64,000 bases of DNA, taken from assembly GCF_030409805.1 (NCBI RefSeq), contig NZ_JAUFQP010000016.1:1-64000 (forward strand), in the 5' to 3' direction. Shown here piece after piece: positions 43,327-54,600 of this stretch (the stretch's first letter is position 1; each line of letters starts with the position of its first letter). A program made the position numbers and the translations under genes. The notes beneath the pieces were generated by a model. That model was not told the DNA's origin and made no database searches. It saw only the letters and a program-made list of their open reading frames with translations. This stretch comes from Algibacter miyuki. GTDB lineage: Bacteria; Bacteroidota; Bacteroidia; Flavobacteriales; Flavobacteriaceae.

Positions 43327-43854
43327 TTAAAACTTATACCCTAACCCAAGTTGAATGGTTCTGTTTTTGGCATTAACACCTAAGTGATCGTCAAATATAT
43401 TTGTGAAACCATAGTTATATCTTAACTCTGCAAATAGCATGAGATTAATTTTATATTCTAAATTAGCTACACCCGAATAAGCGAAATTTTTAATGCCGTC
43501 CTCATACTTATGTATTTTTAAACTCGCTTGTGGACCAGCACCAACATGAAACTTTTCACTTAACCTGAATCTTAATAATACAGGTACTTGTAAATAATCT
43601 AAATGTATACTTTCATCGTTTGCTCCTTCCGCAGAAAATTCAAACCCTGGAACTAAAGCGGTGGTTTTAGATAAACTTATGTTCGCGAAAGCCCCAAAAT
43701 ATATGCTGTTTCTATGTTTGTTTTCGGTAGCGTAAGGTGTACTGAAATCTAAATTAGAAATATTTAAACCGCCACGGATACCATATTTTACATCTTGTGA
43801 AAATCCTTGAAATGATAATCCAATTAATGCCGTAAAAAGTAGTATTTTTTTCAT
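43327..43854 (-). CDS. Outer membrane beta-barrel protein (porin family)
   Basis: The ATG at 43854 is chosen so that the protein starts with a normal signal peptide (KKILLFTALIGLSFQGFSQ). The reading from 43884 adds 10 residues lacking that property. The protein has 175 residues. VKYGIRGGLNISNLDFS, IYFGAFANISLSKTTALVPGFEFSAEG, LQVPVLLRFRLSEKFHVGAGPQASLKIH and TIQLGLGYKF alternate hydrophobic residues as an eight-strand barrel of the OmpX/PorT-like group, ending in a terminal Phe. It is located 101 nt after ppx on the same strand. Confidence 0.87.
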   Translation of the reverse strand: MKKILLFTALIGLSFQGFSQDVKYGIRGGLNISNLDFSTPYATENKHRNSIYFGAFANISLSKTTALVPGFEFSAEGANDESIHLDYLQVPVLLRFRLSEKFHVGAGPQASLKIHKYEDGIKNFAYSGVANLEYKINLMLFAELRYNYGFTNIFDDHLGVNAKNRTIQLGLGYKF

Positions 43855-43955
43855 AATGAATAGGTTTGGGTTTGTAGCTTGCAATTAAGTATATGTGTAC
43901 GAATATATATCATATAATCAAAAGGGGACAATTATAAAGGCTAAAGTGCAAAATT

Positions 43956-44861
43956 TTACTGTGTATTACTCGAAACGGTATCGTAATATATACTTTTTAT
44001 AATACCGTCGGCCAATCCAATTTTCGGAACATAAATATTTTTTGCGCCACTCCATTTCATGGCAGACAAGTAAATACGCATGGCCGGGATAATTACATCG
44101 GCTCTATCTTGGTTAAGGTCCAACTCTGTAATACGTTCTTCATAAGAGTAACTTTGAAGCGTGTAATAATAGGATGTCATATAGAAATACGTTAAAGGTT
44201 TTCCCATCGCCTTTCCGGAAATCTTAAAGATTTTATTAATATTTCCTCCTGAACCAATCACTTCAATTTTATCGTAATCTTTTACATTAGTACGAATCCA
44301 TTGCTCTAATTCTTGCCAGGTTTCTTTCCTTACCATATCATTTAAAAGTCGAACAGTTCCAATTTTAAACGATCGTGAAACTACTTGCTTGCCATGGTCT
44401 ATAACGGTAAATTCAGTACTTCCACCACCTACATCAACATAAAGGTAAATTTTATTAGGCTCAATGTATTTGTTTAAATCGGTTGCTGCAATAATCGCAG
44501 CTTCTTCTTCACCTCCAATAATATCAATACTAATTCCGGCATGATCTAAAACTGATTGTACTATTTTTGCGCCATTTTCGGACTCGCGCATAGCCGAGGT
44601 AGCACAGGCTTTATATTTTACAACTTTATGCGATTTCATTAAAAGCTTAAAAGCTAACATGGTATCTAACATGCGTTGTGTATTCTCTTTGGATATTTTA
44701 TTTTTAATAAAAACATCGGCTCCTAAACGAATAGGCACGCGTACCAATGAATTCTTTTTAAATTGCGCCGGTTTCCCTTTTTGTTCAATGATATTAGAAA
44801 TTAAAAGTCTAACCGCATTAGAACCTATATCTATGGCCGCATATTTTTTTATTGAAAGCAT
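43956..44861 (-). CDS. Ppx/GppA-type exopolyphosphatase or pppGpp phosphohydrolase
   Basis: The protein has 301 residues. AAIDIGSNAVRLLISNI (about 8-24) and LYVDVGGGSTEFTVIDHGK (about 139-157) are the phosphate loops of the actin-like fold, and GTVRLLNDM follows. Only the catalytic domain is present, as the C-terminal HD-type domain of E. coli Ppx is missing, which is usual in Bacteroidota. It is co-directional with ppk, with a gap of 5 nt, so synthesis and breakdown of polyphosphate are co-regulated. Confidence 0.93.
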   Translation of the reverse strand: MLSIKKYAAIDIGSNAVRLLISNIIEQKGKPAQFKKNSLVRVPIRLGADVFIKNKISKENTQRMLDTMLAFKLLMKSHKVVKYKACATSAMRESENGAKIVQSVLDHAGISIDIIGGEEEAAIIAATDLNKYIEPNKIYLYVDVGGGSTEFTVIDHGKQVVSRSFKIGTVRLLNDMVRKETWQELEQWIRTNVKDYDKIEVIGSGGNINKIFKISGKAMGKPLTYFYMTSYYYTLQSYSYEERITELDLNQDRADVIIPAMRIYLSAMKWSGAKNIYVPKIGLADGIIKSIYYDTVSSNTQ

Positions 44862-44866
44862 ATCCG

Positions 44867-46924
44867 TTATATTTTATTTAAATAATAATCGTAAACATCA
44901 AACTGAGATCTTACCTTCTCTTTGTCGCATACTTTGTATTCGTTTTGCTGAGTATCGTTTAACAATCTAGCTTTTACGTTATCGTTCCAGCTGATATTAA
45001 AAGTTTCTATAATCTCTTTTTTTACATCTTCGTCATAAATTGGACAACTTACTTCTACCCTGTTTTCTATATTTCTACTCATCCAATCGGCAGAAGATAT
45101 ATATATTTTGGTGTCTCCTCCGTTAGCAAACATATAGACTCTTGAATGTTCTAAGAATTTATCGACAACACTAATAACTTCAATATTTTCGCTCATGCCT
45201 TTTATACCAGGAATTAAGCAGCAAATACCACGAACAATCATTTGGATTTTTACACCTGCACGACTTGCTTCATACAATTTATCAATCATGGTATAACTCG
45301 AGACACTATTCATTTTTAGTCGAATAAGTCCTTCTTTACCATTTTTAACGTTATTAATTTCCTTGTCAATTAATTTGAAAATTGTTTTTTGAGTATAATG
45401 TGGCGATACGATTAAATGTTTATAGCTGTATATTTTATAGTTGGCTTCAAAAAAGCTAAATATTTTATTTACATCTTTTAAAATGCGTTGGTCTGCTGTA
45501 AAAAGCGTGTAATCGGTATAAATTTTAGCTGTAGATTCGTTAAAGTTTCCTGTACTAACAAAACCATAACGTTTTAATTTTTTTCCTTCTTCACGTTCTA
45601 CCACGCACATTTTACTATGTACTTTTAAACCTGCAACACCAAATATAAGGTTAATGCCTTCACTCTGCATTTGCTCGGCATAATCTATATTAGCCTGTTC
45701 GTCAAATCGGGCACGTAACTCGATAGATACCGTAACCGATTTACCATTAATAGCGGCATTAATTAAAGAACTCGCAATATGCGATATCTCGGCTAACCTA
45801 TAAATAGTGATTTTTATAGTTTTCACCATCGGATCTAAAGCAGCTTCTCTTAAAAACTTAACCACATACGAAAACGTTTGGTAAGGCGTATGTAATAAAT
45901 AATCTTTGTTGGTAATCGCTTTAAAAATACTTTCTTGAAAGCTTAATCCTTTAATTGGAAGTGGGTCTATTTTGTCATAAAGCAAATCTGTACGTCCTAA
46001 ACTCGGGAAACCCATATAATCTCGACGGTTGTGGTAACGTCCGCCAGGAATAATACTATCGGTATCGTCAATGCCCATTTTAGACATTAAATACTCCAAA
46101 GTTTCAGTATGTATGGTTTTATCATAAACAAAACGAACCGGCTCACCAACTTGTCTGTGTTTTACACTATCGGAAATTTTTTCCATAAAACTCTTACTCA
46201 AATCACTATCAAAATCAAGTTCACCATCTCTGGTTATTTTAATCATGTGTGCAGAAATAGTTTCATAATCGAAAATATTAAAAATATCACGCAATGAATG
46301 ACGCAATAAATCATCAATCATTATAATATAACTCTTATTGCCTTGCTTCGGAAGCTCAACAAATCGATCTATAGATTTTGGAATTTCAATTAAAGCAAAT
46401 TGCTTACTTCCGTCAGTCAATAACATACGTACCGCTAAGTAAGCTGCACTATCCTTTAGGTTTGGCAACACGACTAAGTCATTCAAGATAATTGTTACCA
46501 AAGCAGGACTAACTGTTTTGATAAAGTAATTTTTAATGTACTCGTTTTGGGTTTCGCTAATTTGGGTTTCATTTATAACATAAATGTTTTCTTTTTCAAG
46601 CTTACCCTTAATAGTGTTTAAAATATCTAAACTTTCGCTTTGTTGCTTAATTACAATTTGCGTTATAATTTCAAGTAATTCTTTGGCTTTTATACCTCCA
46701 AGTTCATTTTTACCACCTTTTCCTGCTTCAACTATTCGTTTTACAGTAGCATAACGTACCTTAAAAAATTCATCTAAATTATTAGAGAAAATCCCTAAAA
46801 AACGAAGTCGTTCTATTAACGGAACGTTTTCAGATAATGCCTCTTGTAATACTCTTGCATTAAATTGTAACCAGCTAATTTCTCTATTAATATAAGTGTT
46901 ATTTATAGGTTCTGTATTTGTCAT
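44867..46924 (-). CDS. ppk1: Polyphosphate kinase 1
   Basis: The protein has 685 residues. N-terminal INREISWLQFNARVLQEA, catalytic ELRARFDEQANIDYAEQMQSEGINLIFGVAGLKVHSKMCVVER with the phospho-His of VHSKM, FVSTGNFNESTAKIYTDYTLF, and the second His region IYISSADWMSRNIENRVEVSCPIYD are those of PPK1. It polymerises the terminal phosphate of ATP into polyphosphate. It is first in the operon with ppx. Confidence 0.97.
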   Translation of the reverse strand: MTNTEPINNTYINREISWLQFNARVLQEALSENVPLIERLRFLGIFSNNLDEFFKVRYATVKRIVEAGKGGKNELGGIKAKELLEIITQIVIKQQSESLDILNTIKGKLEKENIYVINETQISETQNEYIKNYFIKTVSPALVTIILNDLVVLPNLKDSAAYLAVRMLLTDGSKQFALIEIPKSIDRFVELPKQGNKSYIIMIDDLLRHSLRDIFNIFDYETISAHMIKITRDGELDFDSDLSKSFMEKISDSVKHRQVGEPVRFVYDKTIHTETLEYLMSKMGIDDTDSIIPGGRYHNRRDYMGFPSLGRTDLLYDKIDPLPIKGLSFQESIFKAITNKDYLLHTPYQTFSYVVKFLREAALDPMVKTIKITIYRLAEISHIASSLINAAINGKSVTVSIELRARFDEQANIDYAEQMQSEGINLIFGVAGLKVHSKMCVVEREEGKKLKRYGFVSTGNFNESTAKIYTDYTLFTADQRILKDVNKIFSFFEANYKIYSYKHLIVSPHYTQKTIFKLIDKEINNVKNGKEGLIRLKMNSVSSYTMIDKLYEASRAGVKIQMIVRGICCLIPGIKGMSENIEVISVVDKFLEHSRVYMFANGGDTKIYISSADWMSRNIENRVEVSCPIYDEDVKKEIIETFNISWNDNVKARLLNDTQQNEYKVCDKEKVRSQFDVYDYYLNKI

Positions 46925-46953
46925 TGCTCTGTATTATTGATAATATGTAAAAA

Positions 46954-46961
46954 CAAATATA
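46954..46961 (-). promoter_or_regulatory. Candidate -7 box (TATATTTG) of ppk1-ppx
   Basis: A perfect minus-strand TAnnTTTG match, 29 nt upstream of the ppk1 ATG. Confidence 0.5.
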
Positions 46962-47067
46962 TTCTATTTAGATGAAAAAAAGGGCGCGATTTAAGTTATG
47001 AAATTGAAAATTTCAGAATATTTTTGGGCATCCAAAAAAACAACTAATTACCGTTCGTCGATAAAAC

Positions 47068-47101
47068 AAAAAAAAATCATTAACAAATATAGCTAATGAT
47101 C
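47068..47101 (-). terminator. Rho-independent terminator of sixA
   Basis: On the minus strand, ATCATTA and TAATGAT form a stem followed by T9, directly past the sixA stop. Confidence 0.85.
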
Positions 47102-47587
47102 TTATTTTAAGTCTTTTGGAAAAATAGTATTTATGGTGTGTCCTGATTTTAGGTCTTTCCAATCCATAATATCAAAATTAAAAACCACAACACCGCTAGT
47201 TGAAACATTCTCTATTGGTTGGTCTCCATAGGTGTTTACAAAAGCAGTAATGGCATGATTATGACCAAAAAGCATCAAATTATTAACAGATTTTGTAGTG
47301 GATTTAATTACCGATGTTAATTGAGCTCCCGAAAAATCATATAACTCATGATTAAGAACAAATTTTTCTGGATCTATTTTTAAGTTTGAAATAAAAATTT
47401 CAGCGGTATGTTTTGCTCTGTAAGCATCGCTAGAAAGCACTAAATCAGGATGTAATTTGTAACTTAAAAAATGTTGGGAGACCAATGCTGCATCAGTTTT
47501 TCCTCGTTCGTTTAATGGTCGTTCGTGATCTATAACATTATGTTTCCATGATGATTTTGCATGTCGTACCAAAATAAGTTTTTTCAT
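47102..47587 (-). CDS. sixA: SixA-type histidine phosphatase
   Basis: The protein has 161 residues. LILVRHAKSSWKH (about 3-15) has the RHG-like phosphohistidine motif with the catalytic His8. LSSDAYRAKHTAEIF and NLMLFGHNHAITAFVN complete the phosphoglycerate-mutase-type fold. In E. coli, SixA removes phosphate from phospho-His in HPt proteins. The target here is unknown. It stands alone. Confidence 0.9.
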   Translation of the reverse strand: MKKLILVRHAKSSWKHNVIDHERPLNERGKTDAALVSQHFLSYKLHPDLVLSSDAYRAKHTAEIFISNLKIDPEKFVLNHELYDFSGAQLTSVIKSTTKSVNNLMLFGHNHAITAFVNTYGDQPIENVSTSGVVVFNFDIMDWKDLKSGHTINTIFPKDLK

Positions 47588-47810
47588 AAATTTTTCGTTT
47601 AAACGCGTTATTTATCGATAAAAAGTTGGTTTCTAAGTTAAAAAGCGATTTATTTGTAGATAAAAATAAGATAAAAATTGATATCTCAATTTAAAAATTT
47701 TAGTAAAACGTAGTTTGTAATAAAAAGAAACTTAGTGATTAAGACAACTTTTACACAGAATAAGCAAAACAAATGTCGCCTTACAACGAATTTATGAGTG
47801 ATTTAACATT

Positions 47811-47818
47811 TATTTTTG
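47811..47818 (+). promoter_or_regulatory. Candidate -7 box (TATTTTTG) of the adhesin locus
   Basis: A perfect TAnnTTTG match. If used, the first gene (48048) has a leader of about 220 nt, unusually long here. The rest of the 47588-48047 gap shows only a 36-codon ORF at 47870-47980 and AT-rich sequence. Confidence 0.4.
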
Positions 47819-47869
47819 ATTTACATGTAGCCAATGCTTTCTTTTGATGAACCTATAAAATAGAAAATT

Positions 47870-47980
47870 ATGACCCCAAATCTAATTTCAAAAACAGAGA
47901 AGACTTTCTTTTTGGAAAAACCTTCTTTATATTTCCCTCAAAAGACATTGTTAAAATTATCATTCAAAATATACAAATAA
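47870..47980 (+). CDS. Possible 36-residue leader or small ORF before the adhesin locus
   Basis: ATG to TAA, with Lys, Phe and Leu in excess and no known family. It could be an upstream ORF in the long leader, or chance. The segment also contains a weak self-complementary stretch (GAAG...CTTC around TTTTTGGAAAAA). Confidence 0.2.
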   Translation: MTPNLISKTEKTFFLEKPSLYFPQKTLLKLSFKIYK

Positions 47981-48047
47981 CGTGTAACCAGCACTGTATT
48001 TGAAAGTGAATGTACCCAAAAACACCGCTATTACTAAAAAAAAGATT

Positions 48048-48575
48048 ATGAAAAACACATCAATAACGACGATAAAAACCTTAATCATGGTTTGTTGTCT
48101 ATCGTTCTTCTCCTACTTAGATGCCACAGCGCAAGAATATGGTATTTACGAATTAAACACGAGTAATACTCAGGCTAGAGCTGCTACAGGAAAAGCAACA
48201 AATACTAATACTAGACAAGAATTTTATAATCTTTCTCAAAAACTACATCCTACCGCATATTTAGGAAATAATAAGTTAAATAAAACTTATGGAGAAGGGG
48301 CTTTAGTGAAAATTACTTTAGAAGACGCCTCTTCTTTAAGAGTTCTTAAACAAAATAGTCTGGATTTTAGTAACGTAGAATTATTAACAATTACGTTAAA
48401 AAATCAAAGTGAATTAATAGCACCTCTTAGCATTTCAGAAGATGGCTTATCAAATTTAAAATATATTTATATTAAATGTGCTTTTGATTGTACTAGCGAA
48501 CAAATTAAAAGTTTTACTAAATACATATCAAACAGTGGTATCCGTGTTTTTTACACCTCGGAAACAGCTTCATAA
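48048..48575 (+). CDS. Small secreted protein at the head of the adhesin locus
   Basis: The ATG at 48048 is preferred over the TTG at 48000 since the signal (IKTLIMVCCLSFFSYLDATAQ) then starts at residue 9. The protein has 175 residues. The mature part contains KLHPTAYLGNNKLNKTYGEGALVKITLEDASSLRVLKQNSLDFSNVELLTITLKNQSEL and a CAFDC pair near the end. This leucine-spaced pattern may be a short beta/solenoid region, but no family is recognised. It is 31 nt upstream of the giant adhesin gene and on the same strand, so it is likely co-transcribed. Confidence 0.75.
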   Translation: MKNTSITTIKTLIMVCCLSFFSYLDATAQEYGIYELNTSNTQARAATGKATNTNTRQEFYNLSQKLHPTAYLGNNKLNKTYGEGALVKITLEDASSLRVLKQNSLDFSNVELLTITLKNQSELIAPLSISEDGLSNLKYIYIKCAFDCTSEQIKSFTKYISNSGIRVFYTSETAS

Positions 48576-48606
48576 TATAATATTTCGATATTTAAAAGAA
48601 TAAGAA

Positions 48607-51600
48607 ATGAAAAAAAATTACAATAAACAATCTTCAGTAAAAACAACATCATTTAAAATGATGTTGTTTTTAGTTTTGCTTTTCTCCACAATCCATAGTA
48701 ATTACGGACAAAACATTGATTTCACAAATAGAGAATCGTCTTATACTATACAAGGTGATTTTACCATGATAGGAAATACCAACCTAACATTGGTTAACTA
48801 TGCTGATAACAAAAATAATAACGCCGATATGGAATATATTGACGTTGATACGGATGATAATACCATCAACTCTTCGTCTTCCATATTAGAATTTTCAACA
48901 GAAAATCAAGCAGATCCAGAATGTTCGAATATTATATTTGCTGGTTTATATTGGACTGGTAGAGCGGCTCCTGACGGTATAGATGCCAATGATGATAATG
49001 ATTTTAATTCGAATACCTTTTCGGTAGATCTCGGAAATGGAGAAACCAAAATATTAGATAAAACTAAGGTACTAATTAAAGGTCCTGACGCTGCCGATTA
49101 TGTATCTGTGCAAGCTACTGATATTAAATTTCCAAATGGAACTAACAATAACATGTATGCTGCTTTTGCTGATGTTACTAATATTATTACCGATCACGGT
49201 GGAAGTGGTGAATATTTTGTTGCTGATATTGCAACTGTTGAAGGTAATGGTGGAAACATTGGTTACTCAGGAGGTTGGGGTTTAGTTGTAGTTTACGAAA
49301 ACTCAAAAATGAAATGGAGAAGTGTATCTGTTTTTGATGGTTATGCTCACATGGCATCTGGTGTCGCGGAACAATTTATTGATGTCACTGGGTTTAAAGC
49401 TGTAGAAGATGGCGCTGTAAATATAAAATTAGGAGTCATGGCTGGTGAAGGTGATGTCTCTGTAAGTGGCGACCGTTTTGCTATTGTAGAACCTAATGGT
49501 AATGATGTTGCCGGTATACCTTCTACTTTATTAGATAATACATACCTCAATTTATCTCATACAGGAAATAGCCAAGACAACTTTTTTAATTCATCAGTAC
49601 TTACGCATAATGGCGCTACAGGAAAAAGAAACCCAGAGTTAACAAATAATACAGGTGTAGATATTGCGATGTTCAATATTCCAAACACTGGTAATACTAT
49701 CATAGCAAATAAACAAAACTATACACGTTTTAAATATAATAGTACACAAGATGCATACCTCGTTTTTAACGTTACTTTTGCTGTAGATGCTTACATTCCA
49801 GAAATTGAAGGTGTATTAACTGTAACCTCTCTTAACAACGGCACACCTAGTGATGTTAATACGAGTTTAGCTCCTAGCCAAAGTGCTAATTATGAAGTTG
49901 AAATAAAAAATACAGGAACCGAGGCTACAGACAACACAACCCTTGTTATTCCGCTTCCAGAAACTATAGATATTGATGAATTAACGGTATTAACTACAAC
50001 CGACCCAAGCGTTACAGGTGGAACGCCTTACGTTATCGACAAAGTTAACCGTGAACTTGTTTGGAATATTGGAACACTCCCCGCTCCAATTGACTCAAGT
50101 GATGTTTTAGCTACAATTAGTTTTGAACTTACTGTAACTACAGATTGTAATGTTCTTAGAGATGAGGATCTTAATGAAAACGTATCGGTTAATGGTAGAA
50201 TTAGTGGTGTTGGTGCCGTTTCAGGTGCCGATTTTAGTCGTGTTTTAATCCAAGGCTATGATTCTGATGACTGTGTTGGACAACCTATTCCTGCGCCTAT
50301 AAACATCCCTATTGTTTACGAAGATTACGTTAACTCACCTCCTACTGGAACTGCTCCAGGAACTGTTAATATTCTTTGTAATGCTGATATTCCAGCTGTT
50401 GATTTAACATCCGTTACAAATTTAGCCGATAATTCTGGTATAACTCCTGTAGTAACTCATGATGGTGATGTTTCAGATGGCGGAAGTCCAATAGAAACTA
50501 TTACAAGAACATATAACATTACTGATGATTGTGGAAATGTTACCCAAGTAACTCAAGAAATAATTATTGAAGATACTGTTCCCCCAACAATAACATGTCC
50601 TGCTGATATTACTGGTAATGCAAGTTCTGGTACTTGTGATAGTGTAGTAACTATTACAGAACCTACCGCTACTGATAATTGTATAACTACAGTTACTTTT
50701 ACAGGAACTCGTGATGACGGCTTAGCTTTAACCGACGCCTATCCTGTTGGAACAACAACAATTACATGGATAGCAAATGATGGGACTAACGATAGTGATT
50801 CTTGCGAGCAAAAAGTAATCATTACAGATACGGAGGTGCCAGTAATTACTTGCCCTACGGATATAGCTTTAGACGCAGATGTTGATGCTTGTGAAAACAC
50901 AAACGTTACTATTATAGAGCCTACTGCTACTGATAACTGCGCAACAACATTTACTTATACAGGAACTCGTTCTGATAATTTGGCATTAAACGCCGCTTAC
51001 CCTGTGGGTGTAACAACCATTACTTGGATTGCGAATGATGGTACGAACGATAGTGCTCCTTGTGAACAAACAGTAACTATTACTGATGCACAAGCTCCAG
51101 TAATTACTTGCCCTGCGAATATTGCTTTAGATGCAGATGTTGATGCTTGTGAAAGCACAAACGTTACAATTACAGAGCCTACTGCTACTGATAACTGCGC
51201 AACATCATTTACTTACACAGGAACTCGTTCTGATAATTTAGCATTAAATGCCCCTTACCCTGTTGGTGTAACAACTATTACTTGGATAGCTAATGATGGA
51301 ACAAATGATAGTGATCCTTGCGAACAAACAGTAACTATTACTGATGCACAAGCTCCAGTAATTACTTGCCCTGCGGATATAGCTTTAGATGCAGATGTTG
51401 ATGCTTGTGAAAACACAAACGTTACTATTATAGAGCCTTCTGCCACTGATAACTGTGCAACATCATTTACTTATACAGGAACTCGTTCTGATAATTTAGC
51501 ATTAAACGCCCCATACCCTGTTGGTGTAACAACCATTACTTGGATTGCGAATGATGGCACGAACGATAGTGATCCTTGTGAACAAACAGTAACTATTACT

Positions 51601-54600
51601 GATGCACAAGCTCCAATAATTACTTGCCCTGCGGATATTGCTTTAGATGCAGATGTTGATGCTTGTGAAAACACAAACGTTACTATTACAGAACCCACTG
51701 CCACTGATAACTGTGCAACAACATTTACTTATACAGGAACTCGTTCTGATAATTTAGCATTAAACGCTCCTTACCCTGTTGGTGTAACAACCATTACTTG
51801 GATAGCTAATGATGGAACAAATGATAGTGCTCCTTGCGAACAAACAGTAACTATTACTGATGCACAAGCTCCAGTAATTACTTGCCCTGCGGATATCGAA
51901 AGACCGGCAGATGAAGATTTATGTTCCGCAGTTATTACGGATATAGGAACTCCAGTGACATCAGATAATTGTGGTATTCAATCTGTTGAAAATGATGCTC
52001 CACCTCGTTATATTCTGGGTGAAAACATTGTAACTTGGACCGTAATAGATACGGCTGGAAACCAAACACAATGTGAACAAACAATAACAATTACCGATGG
52101 TAATAAACCAGAAATAGAATGTCCTGAAGACATCACTGTTCCTGTTAATAGCGATTCTTGTGTTGCTACAAATGTTTACCTCGGATCAATATCTGTAGGA
52201 GATTGTACTGATGTTGATATTACAAATGATTCTCCTGATAGCTTTCCTATAGGAACTACAGTAGTGACATGGACGGTAACAGATGAGGCTAATAATATTA
52301 CTAATTGTACTCAAAACGTAACTGTTACGGATCAAACAAATCCAATAGCACTATGTAAAGCATTTACTGCGGAATTAGGTGCTGATGGTACTGTTTCAAT
52401 TACAGTGGATAATATTGACAATGGATCTACCGACAACTGTAACATTGCTTCTATCACTTTAGATAAAACGAACTTTAGTTGTGACGACCTCGGTGATAAT
52501 ACAGTAGCATTAACTGTTACTGATGATGCAGGAAACAATGCTATTTGTACCGCTACAGTAACGGTAGTAGATTTAATAGCTCCAGTAATTACTTGCCCTG
52601 CGGATATAGCTTTAGACGCAGATGTTGATGCTTGTGAAAACACAAACGTTACTATTACAGAACCTACTGCTACTGATAACTGTGCAACAACATTCACTTA
52701 TACAGGAACGCGTTCTGATAATTTAGCACTAAACGCTCCATATCCTGTTGGTGTAACAACCATTACTTGGATAGCAAATGATGGTACTAACGATAGTGCT
52801 CCTTGTGAACAAACAGTAACCATTACTGATGCACAAGCTCCAATAATTACATGCCCTTCGGATATTGCTTTAGATGCAGATGTTGATGCCTGTGAAAACA
52901 CAAACGTTACAATTACAGAGCCTACTGCTACTGATAACTGTGCAACAACATTTACTTATACAGGAACTCGTTCTGATAATTTGGCATTAAACGCCGCTTA
53001 CCCTGTTGGTGTAACAACTATTACTTGGGTAGCTAATGATGGGACTAACGATAGTGCTCCTTGTGAACAAACAATAACTATTACTGATGCACAAGCTCCA
53101 GTAATTACATGTCCTGCGGATATTGCTTTAGATGCAGATGTTGATGCTTGTGAAAACACAAACGTTACTATTACAGAGCCTACTGCTACTGATAACTGCG
53201 CAACAACATTTACTTATACAGGAACACGTTCTGATAATTTAGCATTAAATGCTCCTTACCCTGTTGGTGTAACTACTATTACTTGGATAGCGAATGATGG
53301 TATGAACGATAGTGATCCTTGCGAACAAACAGTAACCATTACTGATGCACAAGCTCCAGTAATTACATGTCCTGCGGATATTGCTTTAGATGCAGATGTT
53401 GATGCTTGTGAAAACACAAACGTTACTATTACAGAACCCACTGCTACTGATAACTGTGCAACAACATTTACTTATACAGGAACACGTTCTGATAATTTAG
53501 CATTAAACGCTCCATATCCTGTAGGTGTAACAACCATTACTTGGATAGCGAATGATGGAACTAACGATAGTGCTCCTTGTGAACAAACAGTAACCATTAC
53601 TGATGCACAAGCTCCAGTAATTACATGTCCTGCGGATATAGCTTTAGATGCAGATGTTGATGCTTGTGAAAACACAAACGTTACAATTACAGAGCCTACT
53701 GCTACTGATAATTGTGCAACAACATTTACTTATACAGGAACACGTTCTGATAATTTAGCATTAAACGCTCCTTACCTTGTTGGTGTAACAACCATTACTT
53801 GGATAGCTAATGATGGAACAAATGATAGTGCTCCTTGTGAACAAACAGTAACTATTACTGATGCACAAGCTCCAATAATTACTTGCCCTGTGGATATAGC
53901 TTTAGATGCAGATGTTGATGCTTGTGAAAACACAAACGTTACTATTACAGAACCCACTGCTACTGATAACTGTGCAACAACATTTACTTATACAGGAACA
54001 CGTTCTGATAATTTAGCATTAAACGCTCCATATCCTGTAGGTGTAACAACCATTACTTGGATAGCGAATGATGGAACTAACGATAGTGCTCCTTGTGAAC
54101 AAACAGTAACCATTACTGATGCACAAGCTCCAGTAATTACATGTCCTGCGGATATAGCTTTAGATGCAGATGTTGATGCTTGTGAAAACACAAACGTTAC
54201 AATTACAGAGCCTACTGCTACTGATAATTGTGCAACAACATTTACTTATACAGGAACACGTTCTGATAATTTAGCATTAAACGCTCCTTACCCTGTTGGT
54301 GTAACAACCATTACTTGGATAGCTAATGATGGAACAAATGATAGTGCTCCTTGTGAACAAACAGTAACCATTACTGATGCACAAGCTCCGGTAATTACTT
54401 GCCCTGCGGATATTGCTTTAGATGCAGATGTTGATGCTTGTGAAAACACAAACGTTACTATTACAGAGCCTACTGCTACTGATAACTGTGCAACAACATT
54501 TATTTACACAGGAATTCGTTCTGATAATTTAGCATTAAATGCTCCATATCCTGTAGGTGTAACAACCATTACTTGGATAGCGAATGATGGAACAAATGAT

